64,000 nucleotides of DNA from Paeniglutamicibacter antarcticus_C (GTDB lineage: Bacteria; Actinomycetota; Actinomycetes; Actinomycetales; Micrococcaceae): positions 1-64,000 of the forward strand of contig NZ_BAABLK010000029.1 in NCBI RefSeq assembly GCF_039544305.1, read 5' to 3'. The notes under the pieces are model-generated. The model was given only the letters and a program-made list of their open reading frames with translations. It ran no database searches and had not been told where the DNA came from. Positions 47,192 through 56,908 of this stretch are shown here, piece after piece (the first letter of the stretch is position 1; each line of letters opens with the position of its first letter). The position numbers were made by a program, and so were the translations under genes.

Positions 47192-48390
47192 GTGCTCACC
47201 ACCCCGGGGCTAACCTTCAGGAAGGCACCGCCTAGCTCTGCGGGCACATCCGAGGCCACGGCGGCGGTGACTATCACTTGGTCGGCACCGGCAACTATGG
47301 TGGCCAACCGCGTACGCCTAGTTGCATCGAGTTCGGCAAAAACATCATCGAGGATCAAGATCGGTCCGGCTCCGGGACGAGGATCATCCTCGCCCAGGAC
47401 CTTGTAGGCAGCCAGCCGCAAGGCCAAGGCAAATGACCAGGTCTCTCCGTGGCTGGCATATCCCTTGGCCGGGGCATTACCCAAGGTCAGCAGGACATCA
47501 TCACGATGGGGTCCGACAAGGGTGATGCCGCGTTCAAGTTCCTTGTCACGGTTCTTCAACAGGGCCGCAAGGAACATTTCCTCGAGTTCCCGGATTCCGG
47601 CATCGAGCAGGGTTGCAGGGGCGACTTGGGCCGGATGGTCTTGGACGGTCGAGAAACCGTTTGTGGGTTCCTCGTCCTCGGGATCTATCACGACCGTTGA
47701 TTGGTAGTAGGCGCGTGCTTCCTTGTTGGCGTCGGCCAACGAGGCATAGGCAGCGCCCATGTAGGGCGAGAGCAGGCTCAGGACCTCAAGGCGGCCGCGC
47801 AGCACCCGTGCGCCGGCTCGGGCCAGATGCGTATCCCACACATCCAGTGTGGCTTCACGCGTTGTGGAGAGCTTGCTGCCGGCACGGGCCGACTTCAGCA
47901 ACGCGTTGCGTTGTTTCAGGACCCGTTCGTAGTCCCCTCGGGTTGCCGCCTCGCCAGGACGCAGGATGACCAGCAGTTCATCCAGGAAACGGCGTCTGTT
48001 CGAGGGGTCTCCCTTGACCAAGGAAAGGTCTTCGGGGGCAAAAAGAACCGTACGCACGATGCCGAGGATATCGCGGGCCCTCACCGGGTTTGCGCGATTT
48101 ATACGGGCTCGGTTTGCCTTGCCGGCAGTGATTTCCACTTCGAGGGTGGTCACTAGTCTTGCCCGCTGGACCCGTGCACGAACCAGGGCGCGATCGGTGC
48201 CGAAGCGCAATAACGGTGCGTCGTTGGTGACCCGATGCGAAGAAAGCGTTGCCAGGTAACCGATGGCTTCGACGATGTTGGTCTTTCCAACGCCGTTTGC
48301 ACCTATCAGGACATTGGTGCCAGGTCCGAGCTCGACATCGGCTTGCGCATACGAGCGAAAGTCGGTGAGAGAGACATGTGAGATGTACAC
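47188..48390 (-). CDS. recF: DNA repair protein RecF
   Basis: A 400-residue ABC-type ATPase for replication-fork repair and RecA loading. The Walker A motif is LIGANGVGKTN near residue 31, the signature loop is in GYASHGETWSFALALRLA, and PILILDDVFAELD is Walker B. A GTG (MYISHVSLTDFRSY) opens it. The order dnaN-recF is usual; no gnd gene lies between, unlike some other Actinobacteria. RecF is coupled to the DciA gene by a four-base overlap. Confidence 0.95.
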   Translation of the reverse strand: MYISHVSLTDFRSYAQADVELGPGTNVLIGANGVGKTNIVEAIGYLATLSSHRVTNDAPLLRFGTDRALVRARVQRARLVTTLEVEITAGKANRARINRANPVRARDILGIVRTVLFAPEDLSLVKGDPSNRRRFLDELLVILRPGEAATRGDYERVLKQRNALLKSARAGSKLSTTREATLDVWDTHLARAGARVLRGRLEVLSLLSPYMGAAYASLADANKEARAYYQSTVVIDPEDEEPTNGFSTVQDHPAQVAPATLLDAGIRELEEMFLAALLKNRDKELERGITLVGPHRDDVLLTLGNAPAKGYASHGETWSFALALRLAAYKVLGEDDPRPGAGPILILDDVFAELDATRRTRLATIVAGADQVIVTAAVASDVPAELGGAFLKVSPGVVST

Positions 48391-48562
48391 CTAAACGTCC
48401 TGCGATGGGATCGAGGGGCGCAATGCCATCGATCGGGTAACAGAGAATTGGCGGAAAACGCCAAGTGAAGTTGTGTTCGGCCGCTCCGATTGGAGCGGTC
48501 GTGGAGCAGCCGAACACGAGGTTGCGCCGGTGAGGAAAACAGTGCCTTCCCCCGCAGTCAAC

Positions 48563-49693
48563 CTAATTGGGCAAGTTTGGTAGCCGCACCGGCATGACGA
48601 GGTATCGATATTCGTCGCTGTCCTGGCCGTCCAGGGAGGACTGCGCCGTCATCATGGCGGGTTTCGGCGCACTCGTGAACGAGAAGCGCACGAATTCGCT
48701 GGTGAACGCGTTCAGTCCCTCGCTGAGGTAGGCGGGGTTGAATGCGACGGTGATCTCATCACCGTCGATCTGCGCTTCGATGGATTCCTCAGCCTGGGCG
48801 TCCTCACCGGTTCCGGCATCGAGTGAGAGCTGGCCTCCGGCGAAAGAGAGCCGAACCGGGGTGTTGCGCTCGGCAACAACCGCCACACGACGTACCGCTT
48901 CCATGAGCTCGGAGGTACGCACCGTGGCGTGGATCGGTGTGTTCTCGGGGAACAAGGACCGGATCTTCGGGTAATCACCGTCGACGAGCAACGATGTGGT
49001 TCGGCGGTTTCCGCTTTCGAAACCAATCAGCTCGTTGCCTTGGCCAAGGGCGATCTTCAGTTCGCCTGCAGAGCCTAGCGTTTTGGCAACTTCGTTCAGG
49101 GTCTTGGCCTTGACCAACGCCGAAGTGGAAATGCCTGGCTGGGACGGCTTCCAGTGAACTTCGCGCATGGCCAGACGGTAACGGTCTGTAGCCAGGAAAG
49201 TGATCAGGTCATCTTCAATTTCCATCTTGACACCGGTAAGGATCGGCAAGGTGTCGTCTTTGGACGCGGCCACGATGACCTGGTTGATTGCGTGCGCAAA
49301 AGCCTCGCCGTCAACTACGCCGGTTACCTCGGGAAGAACTGGAAGTTCCGGGTACTCCGCTACGGGCATGGTTGCCAAATGGAATCGGCTTCTCCCGCAA
49401 GTCAGAGTGACCTTGGTTCCGTCCGTCTCGATGACGGCAGTCGCATTTGGAAGGCTCCGGCAAATTTCGGCCAGCAATCGGCCTGAAACGAGAATCGTCC
49501 CCTCGGCGGCAACGTCGGCTGCGATCTCAAGGTGAGCAGAAATTTCGTAGTCAAAACCGGCGAGTGAAACCGTGCTGTTTTTCGCGGTGATGAGGATGCC
49601 TGAAAGCACCGGTGAAGGCGGTCGCTGGGATAGTGAACGGGCGGTCCAGGATACGGCTTCGGCCAATACATCCTTTTCAACGCTGAACTTCAC
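48563..49693 (-). CDS. dnaN: DNA polymerase III beta clamp DnaN
   Basis: A 376-residue sliding clamp. It begins MKFSVEKDVLAEAVSW and shows three repeated clamp domains; LTCGRSRFHLATMPVAEYPELP, FLATDRYRLAM and the C-terminal YLVMPVRLPN are typical. The ring tethers polymerase to DNA. The gene faces away from the origin region and lies next to it. Confidence 0.97.
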   Translation of the reverse strand: MKFSVEKDVLAEAVSWTARSLSQRPPSPVLSGILITAKNSTVSLAGFDYEISAHLEIAADVAAEGTILVSGRLLAEICRSLPNATAVIETDGTKVTLTCGRSRFHLATMPVAEYPELPVLPEVTGVVDGEAFAHAINQVIVAASKDDTLPILTGVKMEIEDDLITFLATDRYRLAMREVHWKPSQPGISTSALVKAKTLNEVAKTLGSAGELKIALGQGNELIGFESGNRRTTSLLVDGDYPKIRSLFPENTPIHATVRTSELMEAVRRVAVVAERNTPVRLSFAGGQLSLDAGTGEDAQAEESIEAQIDGDEITVAFNPAYLSEGLNAFTSEFVRFSFTSAPKPAMMTAQSSLDGQDSDEYRYLVMPVRLPNLPN

Positions 49694-50675
49694 GAAGTGG
49701 TCCGCCTTTCAGGACGAAGTCGACAGTAAATGACTTAAAACAAGAGTAGCGGGCGAAGAAAAATCAAACACACGCGATGCGAAGAGCGAGATGCATTTGC
49801 CTGCCTGCTGCGTGAACCGACTGCTTTGGTCGGCAACACATAGGACACAGCCCTCAAGCATACCGGCTTTGGGAACCACAAAAACATGGTTCTTGACGGA
49901 ATGTACGGATATAAGGCGGGATGCAGAGAATCCCAGTTCATCAGGGCACTGAGGAACACCGGGTTTGGTTTATCAGGGGACTACCAAGAGGGACTTCTTT
50001 GGAATTGCAATGGCCGGCAGAACAGCCATGCACGAGCAGCAGTTCGGAACCTGCGTTTTTACCCTTCTACGAACGAGCCTTTGGTTGGTTTGTGAATGGC
50101 TAAACAGAAGGGTGAGCAAACCCGGCTTACTAGGAATCGCTGTCGATTCGTATTGCGTGACGGCTTAGGTTCTCTGGAGCGAAGTGTTTGTCGTGCTGGT
50201 GTTGAGGATCTATGAACTAGGGCCAGAACCATTGCCACGGTGTAACGCCGTTTGGAACGGTCGGTGGGGTGGTGAAAGAAGACTTTTGGAATGCGGGAGC
50301 GCTTTCAGGAAGCGGTAGTTGTGGCCACCGTTCAAGTGGCGATCCCCTGAGAATCAAACGACGTTCATTGGACTGAATCGGCGGTTTCGGAGCGAGTGGA
50401 CTTGTTATCTGGATTAATAAGAAAGATGGGATTAGTAGTGTTAATAACCCCTGTGGATACTGTGGATAAGTGCCTAGGGGTGCGGGAATGAACCAATTAT
50501 GCATGTGCACAACATGTGACTGGGGGTGGTACTCAGTGTCATGGACCAGTGGATAACTTTCCGCGCGGTTAAAAGGATCCACAGGTAGCCCTGTAGTTAT
50601 CCGCAGGAAAACCCAGTCGTCCACTTAATGATCCACAGGTTTATCCACACCTGTGGTTATTAGGCTTTTAGAGGG
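49694..50675. other. Chromosomal origin region between dnaN and dnaA
   Basis: This 980-base gap is the likely oriC. Between 50450 and 50660 I count at least eight DnaA boxes in both orientations: TGTGGATAA at 50461, AGTGGATAA at 50548, TTATCCACA at 50641, and near-matches at 50452, 50575, 50597, 50629 and 50652. Just before them, 50400-50450 is AT-rich (GGATTAATAAG, GTTAATAACC) and could be the unwinding element. The part from 49694 to 50400 has no supportable gene. Confidence 0.85.
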
Positions 50676-52088
50676 CTACCCTTCTCGCTGCCGCTGCTTG
50701 ATTCGGTTGGTCAGCTCGGTTACCTGGTTGAAAATCGCACGTCGTTCGGCCATGAGTTCTCGGATCTTGCGATCCGCGTGGATGACTGTGGTGTGATCGC
50801 GGCCTCCAAGTTCCTGACCAATTTTCGGCAACGACATATCGGTGAGTTCACGAAGAAGGTACATGGCGATTTGGCGTGCCGTTACCAGAGTCCTTGTTCT
50901 TGACTTGCTGGTGAGCTCCTCGATCGTCAGATTAAAATACTCGGCGGTCTGGGCAACGATGGTTGCCGGAGTTATCTCCTGGGCACCTTCATCGGTGATC
51001 AAATCCTTCAGGACGGTCTCAGCCAGACTCATGTCGACCGTCTGGTTATTGAGCGAAGCGAAAGCCGTGACGCGAATGAGCGCGCCCTCGAGTTCGCGGA
51101 TATTCGTCGAGATCTTTGAAGCGATGTATTCCATGACTTCATCAGGAGCGGAGAGATTCTCGGCCGTGGCCTTCTTGCGCAGAATGGCAATGCGGGTTTC
51201 AAGCTCGGGAGGCTGGATATCGGTAAGCAGGCCCCACTCGAAGCGTGAACGCATACGATCTTCAAACCCGGATAGCTGCTTGGGCGGAAGGTCAGAGGTG
51301 ATGACAACCTGTTTGTTGTGGTTGTGGAGTGCATTGAATGTGTGGAAGAACTCTTCCTGGGTGGCATCCTTGTTGGCCAAGAACTGGATGTCATCGATCA
51401 GCAGGATATCCACGTTCCGATAGGTTTGCTTGAAACTTGCACCCTCGTCATCACGAATCGAATTGATGAAATCGTTAGTGAATTCTTCCGAATTCACATA
51501 ACGAACGCGAATACCGTTGTAGAGGTGCCGTGCATAGTGCCCGATTGCGTGGAGGAGGTGAGTCTTGCCCAGACCGGAGTCCCCATAGATGAACAAGGGG
51601 TTGTAGGCCTTGGCCGGCGCCTCGGCGACCGCGACAGCTGCTGCGTGTGCGAAGCGGTTCGAAGAACCAATCACGAAGGTATCGAAGATGTACTTCGGGT
51701 TTAGGCGGCCGAATTCCTGGGAGTTCGAAGGGGGCGAAGGCTGGGGAAGAACATCGCTGATACGCGCTTTGGGGACCGGTGGCAGCTCGACCGGGGGAAC
51801 AGGCGCTTCTTCCGGAAGAAGATCAGAGTCAATACTGAATGCACAACGAATATCCGACTGGAAAACGAGTTTCAGCGATTGCTCAAGAGGGTCCTTGAGC
51901 TGGGTTTGAAGAACATCACGAGTCAACTCGTTGGGTACTGCTAGCAAGAGCGTAGTTCCGATGAGTCCCTGGGGTTGCGCCAAGGCAGCGAATGCACGTT
52001 GTCGGGGAGTCACCCGGTCATCTTGTTCGATATGGCGAACTACCTGGCGCCAGGCACTGCCGACACTGTTGGTCTCGTCCGTGCTCAC
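50676..52088 (-). CDS. dnaA: Chromosomal replication initiator DnaA
   Basis: A 470-residue AAA+ initiator. Domain I is at the N terminus (AWRQVVRHIEQDDRVTPRQRAFAAL) and a variable linker is next. The AAA+ core has Walker A GDSGLGKTHLL near residue 172 and Walker B LLIDDIQFL. Domain IV has the DNA-binding helices ending GGRDHTTVIHADRKI. The frame also allows a TTG at 52094, but GTG 52088 is better: GAAGGGG lies eight bases before it. The origin lies beside its 3' end and DnaA boxes before its start, so it is probably self-regulated. Confidence 0.97.
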   Translation of the reverse strand: MSTDETNSVGSAWRQVVRHIEQDDRVTPRQRAFAALAQPQGLIGTTLLLAVPNELTRDVLQTQLKDPLEQSLKLVFQSDIRCAFSIDSDLLPEEAPVPPVELPPVPKARISDVLPQPSPPSNSQEFGRLNPKYIFDTFVIGSSNRFAHAAAVAVAEAPAKAYNPLFIYGDSGLGKTHLLHAIGHYARHLYNGIRVRYVNSEEFTNDFINSIRDDEGASFKQTYRNVDILLIDDIQFLANKDATQEEFFHTFNALHNHNKQVVITSDLPPKQLSGFEDRMRSRFEWGLLTDIQPPELETRIAILRKKATAENLSAPDEVMEYIASKISTNIRELEGALIRVTAFASLNNQTVDMSLAETVLKDLITDEGAQEITPATIVAQTAEYFNLTIEELTSKSRTRTLVTARQIAMYLLRELTDMSLPKIGQELGGRDHTTVIHADRKIRELMAERRAIFNQVTELTNRIKQRQREG

Positions 52089-52591
52089 AATCAAGGCCCC
52101 TTCGTTCTGTTACATCGACCAAACGGGCGACGAATGGGGTTCCCAGCTACTGAACCCAACGGAATGATTCTAGCTCTCATCCACAGCGTTATGCACAGAC
52201 AGTGGATAACTTGAGGTGGATAACTCTTGGAAGCTTGCAAACCGTCGGAATTACAAGTAGGGATTGAGATCCAGGACATGGGAATTAACCCATGGAACTA
52301 GGGTGGAACGAGACTTATCCACCGAACTATCCACAAGCTCTAGACACATTGAGGCAAGGGTGTGAGCTGGTCTCCGAAACGTCCAATTTGACGTGCCTTC
52401 ACTTCCACCCCTATCGTTGTGTAGTCCTATGTGTGCACTTTTGGCACTGTGAGGTATCTTCGAGAATCTCTTGATTGATCGAAAGTACGGAACAGTCCTC
52501 GAGGCCCACCTGAATACGAGCGTCAGCCTGTTCTTCCGTACTTAGTAGCAACGGGCAAGGCGCATCACATGATCGTCTTGGAGTTACTACC
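52089..52591. promoter_or_regulatory. dnaA-rpmH divergent region with DnaA boxes
   Basis: This 500-base gap holds the dnaA promoter and the rpmH promoter. DnaA boxes or near-matches occur at 52178 (CATCCACAG), 52201 (AGTGGATAA), 52215 (GGTGGATAA), 52315 (TTATCCACC) and 52328 (CTATCCACA), so it may be a second origin cluster or an autoregulatory site. The rest toward rpmH shows no gene. Confidence 0.7.
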
Positions 52592-52729
52592 GTGAGCAAG
52601 CGGACTTTTCAGCCGAATAACCGTCGTCGTGCCAAGAAGCACGGTTTCCGACTTCGTATGCGTACCCGTGCAGGCCGTGCCATTCTGGCAACCCGCCGCA
52701 CCAAGGGCCGCAGCGAACTTTCTGCATAA
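52592..52729 (+). CDS. rpmH: 50S ribosomal protein L34
   Basis: A 45-residue basic protein reading MSKRTFQPNNRRRAKKHG at the start and GRSELSA at the end, the L34 family pattern. The GTG at 52592 starts it. It is the first gene of the rpmH-rnpA-yidD-yidC-jag-rsmG cluster. Confidence 0.97.
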   Translation: MSKRTFQPNNRRRAKKHGFRLRMRTRAGRAILATRRTKGRSELSA

Positions 52730-52804
52730 CCATTAAGCACTATTTTCCTGAACTAGCGCAGGTAATCGTGGGTTCTTTGTTTTTTAGACTCGACGCGTGA
52801 CGTC

Positions 52805-53173
52805 GTGTTGCCAAAGAATCAACGATTGCGTCTATCACAGGATTTTACAGCCACTGTACGTTCCGGCGCCCGAACTGGGCGCCGGAACGTAGTGCTATAT
52901 GCACGGGTTCGTTCTGAAGAACCCCAGGGCAATAATCGTTTTGGTTTCATCGTTTCCAAGGCCGTTGGCAATGCCGTGCACCGCAATGTCGTCAAACGAC
53001 GAATGCGGGCTCTGGCCGCGCAGTTTACTGCGGACGCCACCGGTCTCGATGTCGTGGTCCGGGCTTTGCCTGGTTCTGCAGACATCAACTGGGACGAACT
53101 GAGCCAACAAGTCCGATCCGCGCTTGGGTCTGTTCTGCAAAAGGCAAGGACCAAGCATGAAAAAGGACTCTAG
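52805..53173 (+). CDS. rnpA: Ribonuclease P protein component
   Basis: A 122-residue basic protein that assists the RNase P RNA in cutting tRNA precursors. LPKNQRLRLSQDF opens it, and NRFGFIVSKAVGNAVHRNVVKRR is the family signature with the RNA-binding Arg/Lys cluster. The GTG at 52805 is the start. The yidD start lies inside its last codons (17-base overlap). Confidence 0.95.
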   Translation: MLPKNQRLRLSQDFTATVRSGARTGRRNVVLYARVRSEEPQGNNRFGFIVSKAVGNAVHRNVVKRRMRALAAQFTADATGLDVVVRALPGSADINWDELSQQVRSALGSVLQKARTKHEKGL

Positions 53174-53516
53174 GCCAAGAAACGGAATTCTTTGGTTCTT
53201 GATCGATATACCGAGGAACCTGATCATCGGTTTTCTCATGGTCTATCGGAAGATCATTTCGCCGATTTACGGCGATGTTTGTCGCTATTTCCCTAGCTGC
53301 TCGGCCTATGGCCTTGAAGCGGTTACGGTACACGGTGCAGTTAAAGGCATCGGGCTAAGCGTCTGGCGCGTCTTAAGATGTAATCCGTTTAGTCATGGTG
53401 GGATCGATTACGTTCCCGAAGGCCGGCGGATTTGGCCAGAAGGCAAGACCCCCAAGATCATGGTGTTGAATCATCCTCCGATTCCCGCCGACGAAGATGC
53501 CGCAGACGCGGCCTGA
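53157..53516 (+). CDS. yidD: Membrane protein insertion efficiency factor YidD
   Basis: A 119-residue protein with one amphipathic membrane-associated helix. The family signature is KIISPIYGDVCRYFPSCSAYGLEAV with three Cys, then RVLRCNPFSHGGIDYVP. It helps YidC insert membrane proteins. ATG 53157 follows AAGGCAAGGA; the longer open frame upstream overlaps rnpA too far. A C-terminal acidic tail ends in ADAA. Confidence 0.92.
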   Translation: MKKDSRPRNGILWFLIDIPRNLIIGFLMVYRKIISPIYGDVCRYFPSCSAYGLEAVTVHGAVKGIGLSVWRVLRCNPFSHGGIDYVPEGRRIWPEGKTPKIMVLNHPPIPADEDAADAA

Positions 53517-53531
53517 GGAGCATGACCGGTA

Positions 53532-54497
53532 ATGAACTTTATTGACTCGATTCTGACCCCGTTTCGGTATGTAGTCTCATGGATCCTCTGGGCCTTCCAT
53601 GAACTGTTCGGCCTCATTGGTATGGATCCCAGCTCCGGTTGGACATGGACGCTGTCCATCATCTTCCTGGTGATGTTGATTCGTACCGCTCTGATCCCGG
53701 TGTTCGTCAAACAGATCAAGGCGCAGCGCGCCATGCAAGCGCTACAGCCGGACCTGCGCAAGCTCCAGGCCAAGTACAAGGGCAAGAAAGACCAGCTTTC
53801 GCAGCAGGCCATGATCGCTGAACAGCGCGCGTTGTTCAAAAAGCACAAGACCAATCCGCTGTCTTCCTGCTTGCCAATGCTCATTCAGATGCCGTTCTTC
53901 TTTGCCCTCTTCCGTGTTCTGAACAGTGCCTCACAAGCAAGCCAGGCTGGCGAAGGCGTCGGCAAGCTATCTGCGGAATCCATCCGCAGTTTTGACCAGT
54001 CTTCGATTTTCGGTGCAAGGCTTTCGGAGACGTTCTTGGGGACGATCAACTCCGACGGTCCAATCAACGTTGCAGTGATCATCGTTGCCATAATCATGAT
54101 TCTGGCTATGACTGGTTCGCAGTTCATTACTCAGAAGCAGATCATGACCAAGAACATGACGAAGGAGGCCCTTGAAGGCCCCTTCATGAAGCAGCAGAAG
54201 ATGATGCTTTACATCCTTCCGCTGGTCTTCGGCATTGGCGGCATCAACTTCCCCATCGGTGTGTTAATCTACTGGACAGCCACCAACCTGTGGACCCTTG
54301 GTCAGCAGTTTTACGTTATTCGCAACAACCCGACTCCGGGTTCGCAGGCCGAACGTGAACTCAACGAGCGTCGCGCAGCCAAGGGACTTCCGCCCATCGG
54401 TCAGAAAAAGGCCGATGAAGCTGCAGCAGAGGTAATTGTTGAAGAACCAAAGGTGCAACGCGTCCAGCCACAGCGCAAAAACAGGAAGAAGAAGTAG
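53532..54497 (+). CDS. yidC: Membrane protein insertase YidC/OxaA
   Basis: A 321-residue insertase. It carries GWTWTLSIIFLVMLIRTALIP, then QKMQALQPDLRKLQAKYK-like AMQALQPDLRKLQAKYKGKK, PLSSCLPMLIQMPFFFALF and later membrane helices. It is of the actinobacterial type, without the large periplasmic domain. A basic C-terminal tail (RKNRKKK) could bind the ribosome. It directly follows yidD, its helper. Confidence 0.95.
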   Translation: MNFIDSILTPFRYVVSWILWAFHELFGLIGMDPSSGWTWTLSIIFLVMLIRTALIPVFVKQIKAQRAMQALQPDLRKLQAKYKGKKDQLSQQAMIAEQRALFKKHKTNPLSSCLPMLIQMPFFFALFRVLNSASQASQAGEGVGKLSAESIRSFDQSSIFGARLSETFLGTINSDGPINVAVIIVAIIMILAMTGSQFITQKQIMTKNMTKEALEGPFMKQQKMMLYILPLVFGIGGINFPIGVLIYWTATNLWTLGQQFYVIRNNPTPGSQAERELNERRAAKGLPPIGQKKADEAAAEVIVEEPKVQRVQPQRKNRKKK

Positions 54498-54499
54498 CC

Positions 54500-55048
54500 A
54501 TGAGCCATGTTGAGCAAAGTGACGCTATCGAAACCGCAACGCCGGATGAGGAAACAGAAATCCCCGATGTTGCCAGCAGCATCGAGGAAGAAGGCGATAT
54601 CGCCGCCGACTACCTTGAGGAACTGCTTGATATCGCTGACCTCGACGGCGACATCGATATTGAAGTCCGTGGTGGACGCACGTATATCTCGATCGCGGGG
54701 GAACCAGAGGACGGGGCCTCCTTGCGTCGCCTAATCGGTTCCAAAGGCGAGGTATTGGACGCCTTGCAGGAATTGACAAGGCTGGCTGTACTGACCGCGA
54801 CAGGTAGCCGCTCACGACTGGTTTTGGACATCACAGGGTACCGCCAAGGGCGTGCCGGAGATCTTAAGCGAATTGCCAAGGAAGCCGCTGCCAAGGTTAA
54901 GGCCAGCGGAGAAGATGTTCCCCTTGATGCCATGAGTGCTTACGAGCGCAAGCTGGTACACGATTTCGTTGCAGAATTGGGAATGCACAGTGAGTCCTCG
55001 GGTGAAGGTCCCCGACGCCATATTGTCGTTTCCCACGGCGACTCCTAA
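54500..55048 (+). CDS. jag: KhpB/Jag RNA-binding protein
   Basis: A 182-residue RNA-binding protein. After an acidic N terminus comes a KH-like domain with LIGSKGEVLDALQELTRLAV, then the R3H domain near the end (SAYERKLVHDFVAEL), close to the typical R-x-x-x-H motif. In other bacteria KhpB binds mRNAs and partners KhpA in cell elongation and division. The start is two bases past yidC. Confidence 0.9.
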   Translation: MSHVEQSDAIETATPDEETEIPDVASSIEEEGDIAADYLEELLDIADLDGDIDIEVRGGRTYISIAGEPEDGASLRRLIGSKGEVLDALQELTRLAVLTATGSRSRLVLDITGYRQGRAGDLKRIAKEAAAKVKASGEDVPLDAMSAYERKLVHDFVAELGMHSESSGEGPRRHIVVSHGDS

Positions 55049-55073
55049 GCACGCAACTAAGGAACCTCAAGCT

Positions 55074-55715
55074 ATGAGCAACGAAGTAGAACTGACCGCA
55101 GAAGAGAGCCGCGCTGCACAGGCGGTGTTCAGCGACCGCCTGGGGTTGGCTGAACGCTACGTCCAGCATCTGGCCACTACAGGTATGGAACGTGGCCTGC
55201 TGGGGCCGCGTGAGGTCCCACGGCTGTGGTCCCGGCATGTCCTGAACTGCGCTGTCGTTGCCAACCTAATCGACCAGGGTGCCCATGTCGCCGATGTCGG
55301 CAGTGGAGCAGGGCTCCCAGGCTTGACCTTTGCCCTGGCTAGGTCCGACCTAAAGCTGACTTTGATCGAGCCTCTTGAACGTCGTTGCATCTGGTTGAAC
55401 GAAGTTGTTGAGGACTTAGGACTCGAAAACGTCACTGTGTTGCGAGGCCGGGCCGAGCAGGTCGTGGACCAAGTTAACGCGGACTTCGCAACCGCGCGCG
55501 CAGTTTCCGCCTTGACGAATCTGGCCGGACTTACCATTCCGTTGTTGCACGGCAAGGGAACGGTCTTGGCTATCAAGGGTCGGTCAGCAGCCGAAGAAGT
55601 AGAAAAGGCTACTAAGGTGATTCGTCGTCTTGGTGGAACCCGTACTGATGTCGTGACGGTCGGGGAAGAGATTTTGAGCGAACCGACGACCGTGGTGCGT
55701 ATCCACGTAGGCTGA
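55074..55715 (+). CDS. rsmG: 16S rRNA m7G527 methyltransferase RsmG
   Basis: A 213-residue SAM-dependent methyltransferase (GidB). VADVGSGAGLPGLTFALAR is the SAM-binding loop, LIEPLERRCIWLNEVVEDL its acidic second motif, and ATARAVSALTNLA follows. It methylates G527 of 16S rRNA. ATG 55074 has AAGGAA before it. Loss can give low-level streptomycin resistance. Confidence 0.95.
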   Translation: MSNEVELTAEESRAAQAVFSDRLGLAERYVQHLATTGMERGLLGPREVPRLWSRHVLNCAVVANLIDQGAHVADVGSGAGLPGLTFALARSDLKLTLIEPLERRCIWLNEVVEDLGLENVTVLRGRAEQVVDQVNADFATARAVSALTNLAGLTIPLLHGKGTVLAIKGRSAAEEVEKATKVIRRLGGTRTDVVTVGEEILSEPTTVVRIHVG

Positions 55716-55780
55716 GGCAATCGCGATAGGCTGTATCAGGTGGTTTGGTATCACCTGTTGAGTTAGTAGAGAGAACCGTA

Positions 55781-56908
55781 TTGAAGCGTAACGTTAACAA
55801 GATTCCACCGTTTGCAGCGCTTTTTGCTAGTTTCGGTCTGCCGAACAATTTAGAGCAACCTGAAGTTGTTGCTTTACAAGAACTTGACAATGTTTCACGT
55901 GAAACGATTCCACCCGCAACGCATATCCCGGATGAGATCAAAACTGTGGAAATAAAGGCTTCCGATGGAGGGGACACAGTAGTGGCGAAGGAACCTACGG
56001 CGGCGCGAAATGTTTTCGACACCAGCGACGATAGTTCTCCGCTGGCCAGCCAACTCGCAAGTGAACACAAAAGGCGAGAGAAGTTGAGTGGCAGGAAACT
56101 ACCGAAACCGGACATCACCCGCTATATGACGGTCAGTAACCAAAAAGGCGGTGTTGGTAAAACTACCACCACCGTCAACATTGCTGCCGCGTTGGCCATC
56201 GCCGGCCTAAACGTACTGGTGATTGATATCGACCCTCAGGGAAATGCCTCAACTGCATTGGGAATTGAGCATCATGCGGATGTTGACAGTATTTACGATG
56301 TCCTTATCAACGACATGGCGTTGTCTGATGTTGTTGCGGAATGCCCAGACATAGACAATCTTACGGTCGCTCCGGCGACGATCCATCTTGCAGGTGCAGA
56401 AATCGAACTTGTTTCGTTGGTCGCGCGGGAACAACGACTTCGCAGGGCGCTTGAGGAATATGCCAAGTATCGTGAAGCGAACGACATGGATCGCCTCGAC
56501 TATGTATTTATTGATTGCCCGCCGAGCCTTGGCCTATTGACGGTCAACGCCTTCGTTGCCGCCCAGGAAGTCTTAATTCCGATACAGTGCGAGTACTATG
56601 CTCTGGAAGGGTTAAGCCAGCTTCTCAAGAACATCGAGATGATCCAAAAACATCTCAACTCGGACCTTTCGGTCTCAACGATACTTTTGACCATGTATGA
56701 CGGACGTACAAACCTAGCCGCACAGGTTGCGAGCGAAGTACGTGAGCATTTCCCGGATCAGGTTCTTAGGGCTGTGATTCCGCGTAGCGTGCGGATCTCG
56801 GAAGCTCCAAGCTATCAACAAACCGTGATCACCTATGATTCCAGCTCCACGGGTGCTCTTTCGTATCTAGAGGCTGCAGCCGAAATCGCCGAGCGTGGCA
56901 AAAGCTAG
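55781..56908 (+). CDS. parA: Chromosome partitioning ATPase ParA
   Basis: A Walker-type ATPase, 375 residues from this start. VSNQKGGVGKTTTTVNIA is the deviant Walker A, DIDPQGNAS follows, and VFIDCPPSLGLLTVNAF is the Walker B region. With ParB it moves origins apart. The start is uncertain: TTG 55781 has AGAGAGA before it, while GTG 55982 has a stronger GGAGGGG and gives 308 residues. A parS site lies between them and, in frame, encodes NVSRET, a pattern known in mycobacterial ParA, which favours the longer protein. Confidence 0.92.
   Translation: MKRNVNKIPPFAALFASFGLPNNLEQPEVVALQELDNVSRETIPPATHIPDEIKTVEIKASDGGDTVVAKEPTAARNVFDTSDDSSPLASQLASEHKRREKLSGRKLPKPDITRYMTVSNQKGGVGKTTTTVNIAAALAIAGLNVLVIDIDPQGNASTALGIEHHADVDSIYDVLINDMALSDVVAECPDIDNLTVAPATIHLAGAEIELVSLVAREQRLRRALEEYAKYREANDMDRLDYVFIDCPPSLGLLTVNAFVAAQEVLIPIQCEYYALEGLSQLLKNIEMIQKHLNSDLSVSTILLTMYDGRTNLAAQVASEVREHFPDQVLRAVIPRSVRISEAPSYQQTVITYDSSSTGALSYLEAAAEIAERGKS
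55891..55906. other. parS site 1 (within parA frame)
   Basis: TGTTTCACGTGAAACG: one mismatch from the perfect 16-bp parS palindrome TGTTTCACGTGAAACA. In the ParA frame it encodes NVSRET. Confidence 0.9.

Noticed and set aside
52805..52810. TTG second codon as the rnpA start
   Set aside because: The GTG just before it gives the normal N terminus, so the shorter start adds nothing.
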